Assembly: GCA_017962765.1 (NCBI GenBank)
Contig: JAGCUP010000148.1
Location: 1 to 39,506 of the forward strand
Direction: 5' to 3'
Length of the DNA: 39,506 bases
Source of the DNA: Muribaculaceae bacterium
Lineage (GTDB): Bacteria; Bacteroidota; Bacteroidia; Bacteroidales; Muribaculaceae
Below are positions 8,397 through 17,508 of the stretch, piece after piece; position 1 is the stretch's first letter, and every line of letters begins with the position of its first letter. The notes under the pieces are model-generated. The model did no database searches. It had not been told where the DNA came from and was given only the letters and a program-made list of their open reading frames with translations. A program made the position numbers and the translations under genes.

Positions 8397-11300
8397 ATGA
8401 AAGAAACAGCAAAGATCATCCGCTTAACTATGATTTGCTGCTTCGTGCTATTGGGCTTCACCAGCGCCATGGCACAAAGCGCAGCGATGATTAGGGGCAG
8501 CGTCATCGATTCATCGGGCGAAGGACTTCCTGGTGCTACCGTCAAAGTGAAAGGCAGCACCATGGGAACTGCGACCGATGTGGATGGCAAGTTTGAACTG
8601 CAGTGTGCCGCAGGCACATTGCTCGAAGTGAGTTACATCGGCTATATCACCCAAGAGGTCGCCGCCGCCAACGGAATGGTGGTAACCCTGCTTGACGACA
8701 GCGAAATGCTGAATGAAGTGGTGGTGATTGGTTACGGCTCGGTGCGTAAGAAAGATGCCACAGGTTCGCTGGCCACACTTGAAGCCGACCCCAAAATGAA
8801 AGGCGTGGCATCGACCGCCGACGATATGCTGGTGGGTAAGATTGCCGGTGTTACAGTCACAAGTGGAGGTGGTAGCGCCACTGGCGGCTCAAGCATCCGC
8901 ATCCGTGGCGGCTCGTCGCTCTCGGCCAGCAACGACCCGTTAATCATTCTCGATGGCGTGTATCTCGACAACTCAGGAATTGGCGGTGTGGGCAATATGC
9001 TAAGCACCATTGACCCTAATGACATCGAGAGCTTTACTGTGCTCAAGGATGCAAGTGCCACCGCCATCTATGGTAGCCGCGCATCAAATGGTGTGATTCT
9101 TATCACCACCAAGAAAGGAAAAGCAGGTAGAATCAAAATCACTTACGATGGTAGCGTATCGGTGAGCCAAATCAAGAAAAAGATTGACGTTCTCAGTGGC
9201 AATGAATTCCAAAAACTGATTAAAAACACCTTTGCTGGTGCGAGCAATCAGGATGAAGTCTACCGCAAGTTGGGACTTGCCATTAATCCCGAGACTGGCG
9301 AATGGGAAAGCGTGAGCAACGCTAATACCGACTGGCAGAAGGAAATCTTCCGCACTGCGGTCAGTACCGAGCACAACATCAGTGCCTACGGCTCGGTGGG
9401 CACATTCATGCCCTATCGCGTTTCGATTGGTTACACCAACAACAATGGTATCCTTAAAACCGACCACATGCGCCGCTACACCGCCAGCTTGGCATTGTCA
9501 CCATCATTTTTTAAAGACCATCTGAAACTGAATCTCAATGGTAAGTTGATGAATATCAAGAGCAATTTTGCCAATGGAGGAGCTGTGGGCGCCGCCATTT
9601 TCATGGATCCTACCAAACCCGTCCGCGACCCCGACAGTCCCTATCACGGCTTCTGGTCATGGGTGGGAGATGATGGCAACCTCATTAATGTGGCCACTAA
9701 AAACCCCGTTTCGATTCTCGAATGCTGGGACGACCAAGCCAAGGTGTGGAATTTCATCGGTAGTGCTCAAATCGAATATAACGCGTTCTATGTGCCCGGC
9801 TTGAAAGCCAACCTGAATCTCTCGATTGACGCGTCGAGCAGCAAGGGAACCACAACGGCCCCCTACGATGCACCCACCCACGCCACCAATCTCGGTTACA
9901 GCAATGAGTGGACCAACCACCGCACAAACAAGCAATTAGATTTCTATGCCACCTATGCCAAGGATCTTGCAAGCATCAAGAGCCACTTTGATGTAATGGC
10001 CGGTTACTCGTGGCAACACTATTTTGTGCGTAACGATTGGTACACCATCGGACAATTTGAGCGTGACGTAGACGGCAACCTCGTGCCCAAAGAAACTTCA
10101 ATCAACAAGGGTGAAGGCAAAACCGAACATTATATCGTGTCTTTCTTCGGTCGTGCCAACTATAGCTACGACAACCGCTATCTTGCCACTTTCACCCTTC
10201 GTGACGACGGCTCGTCGCGTTTTGCCAAGAAACACCGTTGGGGTCTCTTCCCCTCCCTGGCACTGGCATGGCGCATCTCAGAAGAAAGCTTCTTGAAGAA
10301 CCAGGACACGTTGAGCAACCTCAAGTTGCGTCTTGGCTGGGGTAAAACCGGTCAACAGGACATCAACCAGGGAGACTATCCCTACCTCGGCTCTTATTCC
10401 TATAGTATAAGCAACGCCGCCAGCTATTATCGCGGTGGAGAGTGGAGCCGTCTGCTCAAGCCCAATGCTTATAACGAAAACCTGAAATGGGAGACAACCA
10501 CCACTTGGAACGTGGGTGTTGACTTTGGATTCCTCGACAACCGCATCAACGGTGCCATCGATTTCTATCACCGCAAGACCACCGACCTCATTAATGCCGA
10601 GGCCAAAGTGCCCGCAGGTGTTAACTTCGCCGAGTATGTGGTGGCCAACATTGGTTCACTCACCAACACCGGTCTCGAGCTCACAATGAACTTTGTGCCC
10701 ATCCGCAACAATGACCTCACTTGGGAAATTAATACCAACCTCGCATGGAACAAGAACCGCATTGTGGAACTCTCTAACGGAGACAACAGTACCGAAATCC
10801 GCCGCTTTGGACGCACCAGCAGCGGTGACGGCTCATTCCAGCTCAAGGCTCACGCCGTGGACCACCCCGCCGGTATGTTCTATGTGTACGAGCAAGTGTA
10901 CGACAGCAATGGTAAGCCGCTCGAGGGTGTGTTTGTTGACCGCAACGACGATGGTGTGGTTGACGAGAACGACCTCTATTTCTATCACAATGCCGACCCG
11001 AGTGTAACCTACGGTTTCAGCACGAAACTGCAATACAAGAATTGGGACTTCTCTATCGCTGGCCACGGCAATGTCGACAACTGGATTTACAATTCGGTGG
11101 CAAGCAATAGCGCCGAGCTTTCCAGGGCACGCCTCTTTGCCAACGCATTCCTGAGCAACCGCACCAGCTATGCATTCGACACCAACTGGCAAACCTCAAA
11201 GGTGCTGAGCGACTACTATGTGCAGAATGGCTCCTTCTTCCGCATCGACAACATCACGTTAGGATATTCGTTTGAGGACCTGTTCAGTTCACGCCTGGGT

Positions 11301-11441
11301 GGCCGTGTCTATGCCACAGTTCAGAATCCCTTTGTCTTCACCAAGTACAAAGGCCTTGACCCCGAAATCAGCGGTGGATTTGACGACAATTTCTATCCTC
11401 GTCCCGTCACTTATATGCTGGGATTGTCGCTTAACTTCTAA
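8397..11441 (+). CDS. susC: SusC-family TonB-dependent oligosaccharide transporter
   Basis: 1014-aa outer-membrane barrel that imports glycan oligosaccharides using TonB energy, working with SusD. Signal peptide is residues 1-26 (ends TSAMAQ). A carboxypeptidase-regulatory-like domain follows (IRGSVIDSSGEGLPGATVKV). Next come the SusC TonB-box region NEVVVIGYGSVRKKDATGSL and the plug with GKIAGVTVTSG, SIRIRGGSS and the signature VLKDASATAIYGSRASNGVI. The barrel ends in VTYMLGLSLNF with the usual terminal Phe. Length is normal for the family. First gene of a plus-strand operon: susD follows after 29 bp. Neighbouring CBM26 proteins and amylase point to starch or maltodextrin as substrate (inference). 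Confidence 0.95.
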   Translation: MKETAKIIRLTMICCFVLLGFTSAMAQSAAMIRGSVIDSSGEGLPGATVKVKGSTMGTATDVDGKFELQCAAGTLLEVSYIGYITQEVAAANGMVVTLLDDSEMLNEVVVIGYGSVRKKDATGSLATLEADPKMKGVASTADDMLVGKIAGVTVTSGGGSATGGSSIRIRGGSSLSASNDPLIILDGVYLDNSGIGGVGNMLSTIDPNDIESFTVLKDASATAIYGSRASNGVILITTKKGKAGRIKITYDGSVSVSQIKKKIDVLSGNEFQKLIKNTFAGASNQDEVYRKLGLAINPETGEWESVSNANTDWQKEIFRTAVSTEHNISAYGSVGTFMPYRVSIGYTNNNGILKTDHMRRYTASLALSPSFFKDHLKLNLNGKLMNIKSNFANGGAVGAAIFMDPTKPVRDPDSPYHGFWSWVGDDGNLINVATKNPVSILECWDDQAKVWNFIGSAQIEYNAFYVPGLKANLNLSIDASSSKGTTTAPYDAPTHATNLGYSNEWTNHRTNKQLDFYATYAKDLASIKSHFDVMAGYSWQHYFVRNDWYTIGQFERDVDGNLVPKETSINKGEGKTEHYIVSFFGRANYSYDNRYLATFTLRDDGSSRFAKKHRWGLFPSLALAWRISEESFLKNQDTLSNLKLRLGWGKTGQQDINQGDYPYLGSYSYSISNAASYYRGGEWSRLLKPNAYNENLKWETTTTWNVGVDFGFLDNRINGAIDFYHRKTTDLINAEAKVPAGVNFAEYVVANIGSLTNTGLELTMNFVPIRNNDLTWEINTNLAWNKNRIVELSNGDNSTEIRRFGRTSSGDGSFQLKAHAVDHPAGMFYVYEQVYDSNGKPLEGVFVDRNDDGVVDENDLYFYHNADPSVTYGFSTKLQYKNWDFSIAGHGNVDNWIYNSVASNSAELSRARLFANAFLSNRTSYAFDTNWQTSKVLSDYYVQNGSFFRIDNITLGYSFEDLFSSRLGGRVYATVQNPFVFTKYKGLDPEISGGFDDNFYPRPVTYMLGLSLNF

Positions 11442-11470
11442 TAATCGTAACATAATAATCTATCGAAACA

Positions 11471-13054
11471 ATGAATATATTTAATAAACTATTATTAGGG
11501 TCTGGGGTCATCTTGATGGCACTTGCTTCGTGTGTCAATGATTTGGACACCAAACCATTGACGCCCACCACCATACTGCCCGATGCGGCATGGAGCGACC
11601 CCGCAGCCTATGAGCTTTACACGGCTAAGATTTATTCGGCATTCGCCATCCCCGGCAACGACGGACCCGCCTCAGGCGACATCGTGGGTGCCGACCAAGG
11701 CGAAGCCACGTTCACCCGTTCCTTCTGGAATCTCGAAGAACTCCCCACCGACGAAGCACTCGTGGCATGGAGCGATGAGGGCCTGAATGGTCTCAATTTT
11801 GTGCAGTGGAGCGCCACAAACCGCTTCATCATGCTCAACTACGACCGCCTGTGCCTTATCAACGCTTTCTGCAACGAGTTCCTGTCACAGACCACCGATG
11901 ACAAACTCTCGTCACGCGGACTGAGCAGCGAGCAAATTGCCGCCGTGCACGAAAACCGTGCCGAAGTGAGAGCCTTGAGGGCATTTTCCTACTATCAACT
12001 GATGAACTTCTATGCCAACGTGCCTTTCACCGACGAGAATAGCGGCATTGGCGCCTATCTGCCCGAGCAACGCGGACGCGACTTCCTTTTCCCGTGGATT
12101 GAGGCAGAACTCAAGGATGTCATTGACGACCTTCCCGCCAAGACGACCGATAATTATGGCAAGGTAAATCGCTACGTGGCTCAAATGATGCTTGCCAATC
12201 TTTATATGAATGCCGAAGTGTTCGGTCAAGGCAATCATTACAGTGATGCCGCAACTTGTCTCGCCGACATCATCAACAATGGCGGATACATGCTGGAGCC
12301 GACCTACAAATACAACTTCCAGGCCGACAACCATCTCTCGCCCGAAATGATTTTCCCCATCATCTACGACGGCGTGTATGCACAATCCTATGGTGGCACC
12401 ACCTATTTGTGCGCTGGTGCCTACGGTGATGACATGGCCCCTGGTGACAACTATGGCCTGCCACAGTACTGGAGTGGTATCCGTGCGCCTCACGACTTGA
12501 GCCAGCTCTTCGAGGATGGTGACAGCCGCGCTTTGTTCTTCACCGACAACCGCTCGCAAGAAATTCACGAGTGGAACGACTTCAAGCAAGGATATTCGGT
12601 AGTGAAATACACCAATCTCACACGCGACGGCGGCAAGGGCAGCGACAATACCTTCCCCGACACCGACTTCCCCTTCTATCGCCTTGCCGATGCCTATCTA
12701 CTCTATGTGGAATGTGCCCTGAAGGGTGCAAGCGATGCCACTTCGGCCAACGCCATCACTTATTATAACAGGGTACAAGAACGAGCCTTTGGCAACACGA
12801 CCCACAACATTAGCTCGCTGAGCGAAATCAGCCTTGACGACTTGCTCGATGAGCGCGCGCGCGAGCTTTATTGGGAAGGCCACCGCCGCACCGACCTTAT
12901 CCGCTTCAACCGCTTTATCGACAACAAGGTGTGGTCGTGGAAGAACGGAGCATTTGCCGGTACACAGCGCATCGACAGCAAGTATTTGCTATATCCGTTA
13001 CCATCGACCGACCTTTCGTCGAACAGCAATCTCACTCAAAACGAAGGCTACTAA
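11471..13054 (+). CDS. susD: SusD-family glycan-binding lipoprotein
   Basis: 527-aa surface lipoprotein that caps the SusC barrel and binds substrate. Lipobox MALASC puts the lipidated Cys at residue 21. Family hallmarks are visible: DLDTKPLTPTTI near the mature N-terminus, a TPR-rich helical region (AEVRALRAFSYYQLMNFYAN), and the C-terminal RagB/SusD signature LDDLLDERARELYWEGHRRT followed by DLIRFNRF. It ends near LYPLPSTDLSSNSNLTQNEGY, the typical SusD tail. It lies between susC (29 bp) and the SusE-like gene (25 bp), giving the standard susC-D-E order. Confidence 0.95.
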   Translation: MNIFNKLLLGSGVILMALASCVNDLDTKPLTPTTILPDAAWSDPAAYELYTAKIYSAFAIPGNDGPASGDIVGADQGEATFTRSFWNLEELPTDEALVAWSDEGLNGLNFVQWSATNRFIMLNYDRLCLINAFCNEFLSQTTDDKLSSRGLSSEQIAAVHENRAEVRALRAFSYYQLMNFYANVPFTDENSGIGAYLPEQRGRDFLFPWIEAELKDVIDDLPAKTTDNYGKVNRYVAQMMLANLYMNAEVFGQGNHYSDAATCLADIINNGGYMLEPTYKYNFQADNHLSPEMIFPIIYDGVYAQSYGGTTYLCAGAYGDDMAPGDNYGLPQYWSGIRAPHDLSQLFEDGDSRALFFTDNRSQEIHEWNDFKQGYSVVKYTNLTRDGGKGSDNTFPDTDFPFYRLADAYLLYVECALKGASDATSANAITYYNRVQERAFGNTTHNISSLSEISLDDLLDERARELYWEGHRRTDLIRFNRFIDNKVWSWKNGAFAGTQRIDSKYLLYPLPSTDLSSNSNLTQNEGY

Positions 13055-13079
13055 TTTTTCACCTTTAAACAACTGAAAA

Positions 13080-14528
13080 ATGAAGAAATTTAATATATTT
13101 TCATTACTGGCAGTGATGGTTCTTGCGGCGATGACATCGTGCTCGCCCGACGATATGCCGCAAATAACGAAACTTGTGCCGCCCGAGCTTAACGAGCTCG
13201 CCACTCCGGCTATTGACGGAACTTCCACTGTCTATACGTTCAACTGGGACGCCGCCAAATTCTACATGGACGGTAACAGCCAGTCGACAAGTGTGGGTTC
13301 CTATGAATATCAGGGCATCCAATACACCCTGCAAGGTGACTTGGCAGGCAACGAGTTTGCCAACCCGGTGACTTTTGGCTCTACCGTGGGCAAGAACTAT
13401 CTCGCTATTGCCTATGAAGACATCGCCAAGGTCATGATGCAAAACTTCGGCATGGAACGCAGCTTTGACGAGACTTCGGATGCCGATCTGGAGTTCCGCT
13501 TGCTTGCCACATACGGCAGTAACGAGAGTACAAGTGTGCTCTCTAACGTGATTGCCGTACCCTTCACGCTCACCACTATTCCTCCCGTGACCGGAGACAA
13601 GGGCAAATTCTACATCTGCGATTTGGCCGGATGGGGTGATGTCGCGCTCTATGCATGGCCCGAAGGCGGTTCTATGCCTGGCTGGCCCGGATTGCTCTCA
13701 ACCGGAACGACAAGCAAGAACGGCAAGACTTACTACGAGTTCACATTGAGTGATGAGTATTATGGAGCCGCACTCAATTATATCGCCAACAACAATAACG
13801 GCGGCCAGCAAATCGACCTCATGAGCGACTTCACCATGGGTGAAGAAGATGTCTATGTGACGGTCTTCATCAATGAATTTGGCGAGCTGGCTTACCAGAT
13901 TGACGAAGATCCCGCACCAAAGCTGTTTGTTAATTCGGCCCTTGGCTGGAGCGACTACAGTATGTATGTGTGGGCTGGTAGTGGCGATGTGGAAGCCGGA
14001 TGGCCCGGTGTGCACTACACTACGGTCATCACCATTAACGGCGAGACCTGGTATGAATTTGACATGCCGCGCGCCTACTCCAAGACCGCATCGACCAACT
14101 GGATTATCAACGACAATGGCGGTGGAAGCCAGTGTGACCTGATGCAAGGTTACACGTTCGACCACGACACATTCGTGCGCATTGCCGCCGATGGTTCCTT
14201 CACGCTGAGCAATGGACCAGTGCTTAACGATGAAAACCAGTTCACCGTTTATGCCAGCATCGATGACAGCGGATGGACAAGTCTGTCGTTCTATGTGTGG
14301 GGCGACCTGGGCGAATTGTGTGGCGGATGGCCCGGAGTGGCAGCAAGCGGCCCGTTCACCATTAATGGCACAAGCTACTACTACCACACTTTCACGGCCA
14401 ATGTGCCCGTCAACGTGATTCCTAACAATAGCGGTGCCGGTAGCCAATCACCCGATATCAATGGCAACTCCGATATTATCATCAAGATTGCATCCGACAA
14501 CAGCTACGAAGTTGTTAAGACATTCTAA
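13080..14528 (+). CDS. susE: SusE-like starch-binding lipoprotein with three CBM26-like modules
   Basis: 482 aa. Lipobox AMTSC gives lipidated C21, followed by SPDD, an acidic stretch typical of surface-exported Bacteroidetes lipoproteins. Residues 24-170 form a SusE-type N-terminal domain (VYTFNWDAAKFYMDG). Three tandem modules follow at about 176-276, 281-378 and 387-480. Each has an aromatic core of the starch-binding CBM26 type: ALYAWPEGG..PGWPG, SMYVWAGSG..AGWPG and SFYVWGDLG..GGWPG. Modules 1 and 2 also share an asparagine-rich NNNNGGQQIDLM or NDNGGGSQCDLM loop. The likely role is holding starch at the cell surface. Third gene in the operon; a strong hairpin follows before the amylase. 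Confidence 0.88.
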   Translation: MKKFNIFSLLAVMVLAAMTSCSPDDMPQITKLVPPELNELATPAIDGTSTVYTFNWDAAKFYMDGNSQSTSVGSYEYQGIQYTLQGDLAGNEFANPVTFGSTVGKNYLAIAYEDIAKVMMQNFGMERSFDETSDADLEFRLLATYGSNESTSVLSNVIAVPFTLTTIPPVTGDKGKFYICDLAGWGDVALYAWPEGGSMPGWPGLLSTGTTSKNGKTYYEFTLSDEYYGAALNYIANNNNGGQQIDLMSDFTMGEEDVYVTVFINEFGELAYQIDEDPAPKLFVNSALGWSDYSMYVWAGSGDVEAGWPGVHYTTVITINGETWYEFDMPRAYSKTASTNWIINDNGGGSQCDLMQGYTFDHDTFVRIAADGSFTLSNGPVLNDENQFTVYASIDDSGWTSLSFYVWGDLGELCGGWPGVAASGPFTINGTSYYYHTFTANVPVNVIPNNSGAGSQSPDINGNSDIIIKIASDNSYEVVKTF

Positions 14529-14547
14529 ATAAAAAATCTGCTTCATT

Positions 14548-14598
14548 GTGCCGTGGGGGCAAAATGCCTCTGCAACAGGATGCCCCACGGCACTTTAT
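14548..14598 (+). terminator. Strong hairpin between the SusE-like gene and the amylase gene
   Basis: Perfect 11-bp stem GTGCCGTGGGG (14548-14558) and CCCCACGGCAC (14583-14593), followed by TTTAT. The loop can fold further through CCT/AGG. The T-tract is short, so it could be a partial terminator or an mRNA-stabilising 3' end. No good -33/-7 promoter is seen between it and the amylase start. Confidence 0.65.
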
Positions 14599-14619
14599 CT
14601 AAACTAACCAAAATAAATC

Positions 14620-16098
14620 ATGACAAAGAAATTTTTATTGTTTACTCTTGCTCTCGCCACATGCTTGGCATTCGTTGCCTGTGGTGGTGATGACGAGCCT
14701 TCATCGGGAGGCTCTGGCTCAGGTAGCTCCGGTTCGGGTGGTTCTGGCTCGGGAGGTGGTAACACAAGTGTCAACATCACGATTGACAACACCACACCCG
14801 TAAGTTCAAAGAACCGCATTATTTATGAGATGAACGTGGGTGCGTTCACCACCGCAGGTACGCTTAAAGCGGCTCAAGACAAACTGGGCGACCTCAAGAC
14901 CCTGGGCGTCGACATTGTGTGGCTCATGCCCATCTATCCGCGCGGCGGCGGCATCAACAGCCCTTATGCAGCTACCGATTTCAAGGCGGTTAATCCCAGC
15001 TATGGCACAATTGCCGACCTTAAGAATTTTGTGGCAAAGGCCCACACTTTGAATATGGAAGTGTGGCTCGACTGGGTGCCTAACCACACGGCCACCAATG
15101 CCAAGTGGATTAGCGAGCATCCAGAGTATTACACCAGGAATGGTGGCGCATTTGTCCATCCCAATGGATATGGCGACGTCTATCAACTCGACTACAACAG
15201 CGCTGCGTTGCGCAATGCGATGAACGATTGTCTCAAGTTCTGGATTGACCAGGCCGATGTGGACGGTTACCGATGCGATTTCGTGTCGAGCAAAGCCATC
15301 CCCACCAGCTACTGGCAAGACGCTATTCCTCTCATCAAAAACTACAAGAGCGGCAAAACCATCTCCTTCCTCGCCGAGGCCGATGTCGTCCAGGGCGAGA
15401 CCCGTCTTGCCAACGTAGGATTTGACTACGATTACGCTTGGAATTTCCAAGGTGGCCAACTTGCCGGTTTCGGTCCCAATGGCACCAGCGGTGAAACGAT
15501 GCGCTCGCGCTGCGAGGCCTTTGTTAACGTGAGCAAAAATGCCCACCTGGGGCGCATGGTATATCTCACCAACCACGACGTGAGCTATAACGATGGCGGC
15601 AAAAACCTTATCACCCTCTACGGTGCTAATCGCCATGCGCTTACCGTTCTCGAGTTCACGATTTATGGAATGCCGTTGCTCTACAACGGCCAGGAAATAG
15701 GCACTGCACAAACGCTTAACTACTTCACCGACGAGAAAGTGAATTGGAGCAGCGTCGATAACAAGATGAAGAATACGATCCGCACCCTGGCCGCGCTGCG
15801 GCACACTCAAGCTGCCCTTGCCGACAATGTGGAGCCTTATTTCCACTCGAGCGACAATGCCGGCGTCCTTGCCTACACCAAGACCAGCGGTTCATCGCGC
15901 GTGCTTGTGGTGATTAACTTCAGTGCATCTGACGTGACCGTGAAGCTCAATGGTGTCTCGGCAGGCAACTATGCCAAATGGCTCTCAAGCAAAGATATCT
16001 CGGCGGGAGTGGCCTCAAAAGCCGAAGTTGTATCAATGACCTCCACGCCTGCCATCACGCTCGATGCAAAAGGCTATGCGGTCTATGTAAAGCAATAA
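14620..16098 (+). CDS. GH13 alpha-amylase lipoprotein (SusG-like)
   Basis: 492-aa endo-acting amylase predicted at the cell surface. Lipobox FVAC gives C21, followed by GGDDEP and a Gly/Ser linker (about residues 29-48) that would hold the enzyme off the membrane. The (beta/alpha)8 catalytic domain shows all four GH13 regions: DWVPNH (151-156), DGYRCD with nucleophile D220, FLAEAD with acid/base E253, and YLTNHD with D320. A short beta domain closes the protein (SSRVLVVINFSASDVTVKLN). It has no carbohydrate-binding module, whereas both flanking genes encode CBM26-like modules, so binding and cutting are on separate proteins. Confidence 0.93.
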   Translation: MTKKFLLFTLALATCLAFVACGGDDEPSSGGSGSGSSGSGGSGSGGGNTSVNITIDNTTPVSSKNRIIYEMNVGAFTTAGTLKAAQDKLGDLKTLGVDIVWLMPIYPRGGGINSPYAATDFKAVNPSYGTIADLKNFVAKAHTLNMEVWLDWVPNHTATNAKWISEHPEYYTRNGGAFVHPNGYGDVYQLDYNSAALRNAMNDCLKFWIDQADVDGYRCDFVSSKAIPTSYWQDAIPLIKNYKSGKTISFLAEADVVQGETRLANVGFDYDYAWNFQGGQLAGFGPNGTSGETMRSRCEAFVNVSKNAHLGRMVYLTNHDVSYNDGGKNLITLYGANRHALTVLEFTIYGMPLLYNGQEIGTAQTLNYFTDEKVNWSSVDNKMKNTIRTLAALRHTQAALADNVEPYFHSSDNAGVLAYTKTSGSSRVLVVINFSASDVTVKLNGVSAGNYAKWLSSKDISAGVASKAEVVSMTSTPAITLDAKGYAVYVKQ

Positions 16099-16155
16099 TT
16101 TATACTATCTTGAAATCTCTTTAATTATTCACCATCTAAATTAATCCATTTTTTT

Positions 16156-16980
16156 ATGAAAAAGATTTTACTTTCTTCAATGATCATGGTGCTTGCCTTC
16201 ATGACCGGCAATGCACAAAATAGGTTTGACGTCAATCGCGACGGCGTAGTCAACGGCTCCGACGTGACAGCCCTTTACAAGCATCTCCTCGGTGAGGACG
16301 AGCCCGACCCCACTCCCGCCGAGCGTGGTCTCTACATCTGCAACCAAGCTGGTTGGGATGCAGTGGCTCTCTACGCATGGCCCGAGAATGAGGTGTTGCC
16401 CGGTTGGCCCGGCATCACCCCCAGCGGCACTGTTGAGAAATATGACAAGACTTATTATAAGTTTGACATGAATGACAACTATTTCGGCACGCCGCTCAAC
16501 TTCATCGCCAACAACAACGACAATGGTCAACAAGTCGACCTCATGAGCGAATATACGCTGGGCGATGAACCCGTTTATGTCGTTGTGTATCAATGCAAGA
16601 CTGGCGCTATCGCTTATCGCATCGACGATGGCCAACCATTCGTTGAGCCCGATCCCGAAGAGGGTTACACCGTCTATGTCAACAGCGCTCTTGGTTGGGA
16701 TGCTTACGCTATGTATGTGTGGTCAAACACTGCCGGTGGCAATGTGGAGGCAGGCTGGCCCGGTGTGAGGCCCGCTGAAACCAAGACCATCAACGGCAAG
16801 CAGTGGATTGTCTTCAAGATGACAAAAGCCTACTCGAGCTACAACGACACCAACTGGATTATCAACAACAACGGCGGCGGTAGCCAATTTGACTTGATGT
16901 CAAACTATGATTTCCAAGCCGATGTTTACGTCACCGTGGCTGCCGATGGCACTTTCACGATTAGCAGCTCAGCCAATTAA
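16156..16980 (+). CDS. Secreted protein with N-terminal dockerin-like repeat and two CBM26-like modules
   Basis: 274 aa. Signal peptide 1-20 (MKKILLSSMIMVLAFMTGNA), with no lipobox Cys. Residues 23-46 are a single calcium-loop repeat of dockerin type I form, FDVNRDGVVNGSDVTALYKHLL. Two starch-binding-type modules follow at about 58-157 (ALYAWPENEVLPGWPG, NNNDNGQQVDLM) and 171-270 (AMYVWSN..EAGWPG, NNNGGGSQFDLM). These pair closely with modules 1 and 2 of the SusE-like protein upstream. It occupies a SusF-like position as last gene of the locus, 57 bp after the amylase, and is followed by a terminator. What the dockerin-like repeat binds is unknown. Confidence 0.82.
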   Translation: MKKILLSSMIMVLAFMTGNAQNRFDVNRDGVVNGSDVTALYKHLLGEDEPDPTPAERGLYICNQAGWDAVALYAWPENEVLPGWPGITPSGTVEKYDKTYYKFDMNDNYFGTPLNFIANNNDNGQQVDLMSEYTLGDEPVYVVVYQCKTGAIAYRIDDGQPFVEPDPEEGYTVYVNSALGWDAYAMYVWSNTAGGNVEAGWPGVRPAETKTINGKQWIVFKMTKAYSSYNDTNWIINNNGGGSQFDLMSNYDFQADVYVTVAADGTFTISSSAN

Positions 16981-17018
16981 TTCATCAACACGGAAAGTTA
17001 GATTTGGTTAGTGAATTT

Positions 17019-17062
17019 CCCCGCCAGGAGCTCTGTTCTCCTGACGGGGATTTCTTTGCTTT
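17019..17062 (+). terminator. Intrinsic terminator of the sus locus
   Basis: Stem CCCCG-C-CAGGAG (17019-17030) and CTCCTG-A-CGGGG (17038-17049) with one C/A mismatch and a 7-base loop, followed by the T-rich ATTTCTTTGCTTT. It lies 38 bp after the last gene of the locus. Confidence 0.75.
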
Positions 17063-17123
17063 CACTACATCTGAATGAATACCCTAAAAGAGCCTGCAGC
17101 TGGAAAAGGATATACCGCAAAGG

Positions 17124-17157
17124 AAAGGAGAAGTTCCTGGGTGGGAGCTTCTCCTTT
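17124..17157. terminator. Copy of the nuo-end hairpin
   Basis: AAAGGAGAAGTTCC (17124-17137), 6-base loop, GGAGCTTCTCCTTT (17144-17157). One position is a G-U type wobble compared with the perfect stem of the copy at 18580-18613. Here it could close the sus locus region as a second terminator. Confidence 0.6.
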
Positions 17158-17265
17158 CTTGCGTTATTTCTCATGAGCGGTGAGTTTCACCACGGTATGA
17201 CTAAGGTTAAGTTAAGCAATCCAAAAACACATTTAAATTTAAAACTATTACAAATGAAACAAATT

Positions 17266-17365
17266 TTATATCATCAAAAACAGGTTGGGGCTCTCCTCAA
17301 CGAGTTTGGTGAGCGAGGTATAGATGCAGCTGGCAAGGCCCACGAAGATGATGCCTGCCACACAA
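17266..17365 (-). pseudogene. nuoN: Truncated 3' remnant of nuoN
   Basis: On the minus strand this encodes the last 32-33 residues of NuoN, ending CIYTSLTKLVEESPNLFLMI and a TAA, identical in protein sequence to the intact gene at 18724-20190. The four base differences (GTC/GTT, AAG/AAA, TAC/TAT, GGT/GGC) are all synonymous third positions. There is no upstream coding part. An apparent plus-strand frame of 146 codons over 17011-17451 is not a real gene. Confidence 0.85.
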
Positions 17366-17508
17366 GCAAATTGCAGGGACGCAGCTCCGCTAATGCTCTG
17401 CCGCGCCCCCACTTATTAATTCCTCATTCCTATTTCCTCATTCCTAATTAAATCTGTTCCTCATTAAGCATGATGTTAACTCAAGATTCGTCAATCGTTA
17501 ATCACAAC
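17366..17508. other. Intergenic, no gene seen; short TTCCTCATT repeats
   Basis: Between the copy 1 repeat and the end of the dockerin gene. TCCTCATTCCTA occurs at 17421-17432 and 17435-17446, with a partial third unit at 17457-17466. I see no coding frame and no promoter. Confidence 0.6.

Larger units (their letters stand above)
17122..17365. repeat. Direct repeat copy 1: terminator hairpin, spacer and nuoN 3' end
   Basis: Matches 18578-18823 in the same orientation. It contains the hairpin, an unalignable 42-base spacer (44 in copy 2), then about 95 bases identical to copy 2, then about 67 bases with four differences. Similarity stops abruptly after the shared CACACAA. The two copies flank the dockerin-type gene at 17509-18360. 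Confidence 0.9.

Noticed and set aside
17011..17451. Plus-strand frame of 146 codons
   Set aside because: It runs through a terminator, a duplicated hairpin and the antisense of a nuoN remnant, so it cannot be a conserved gene.
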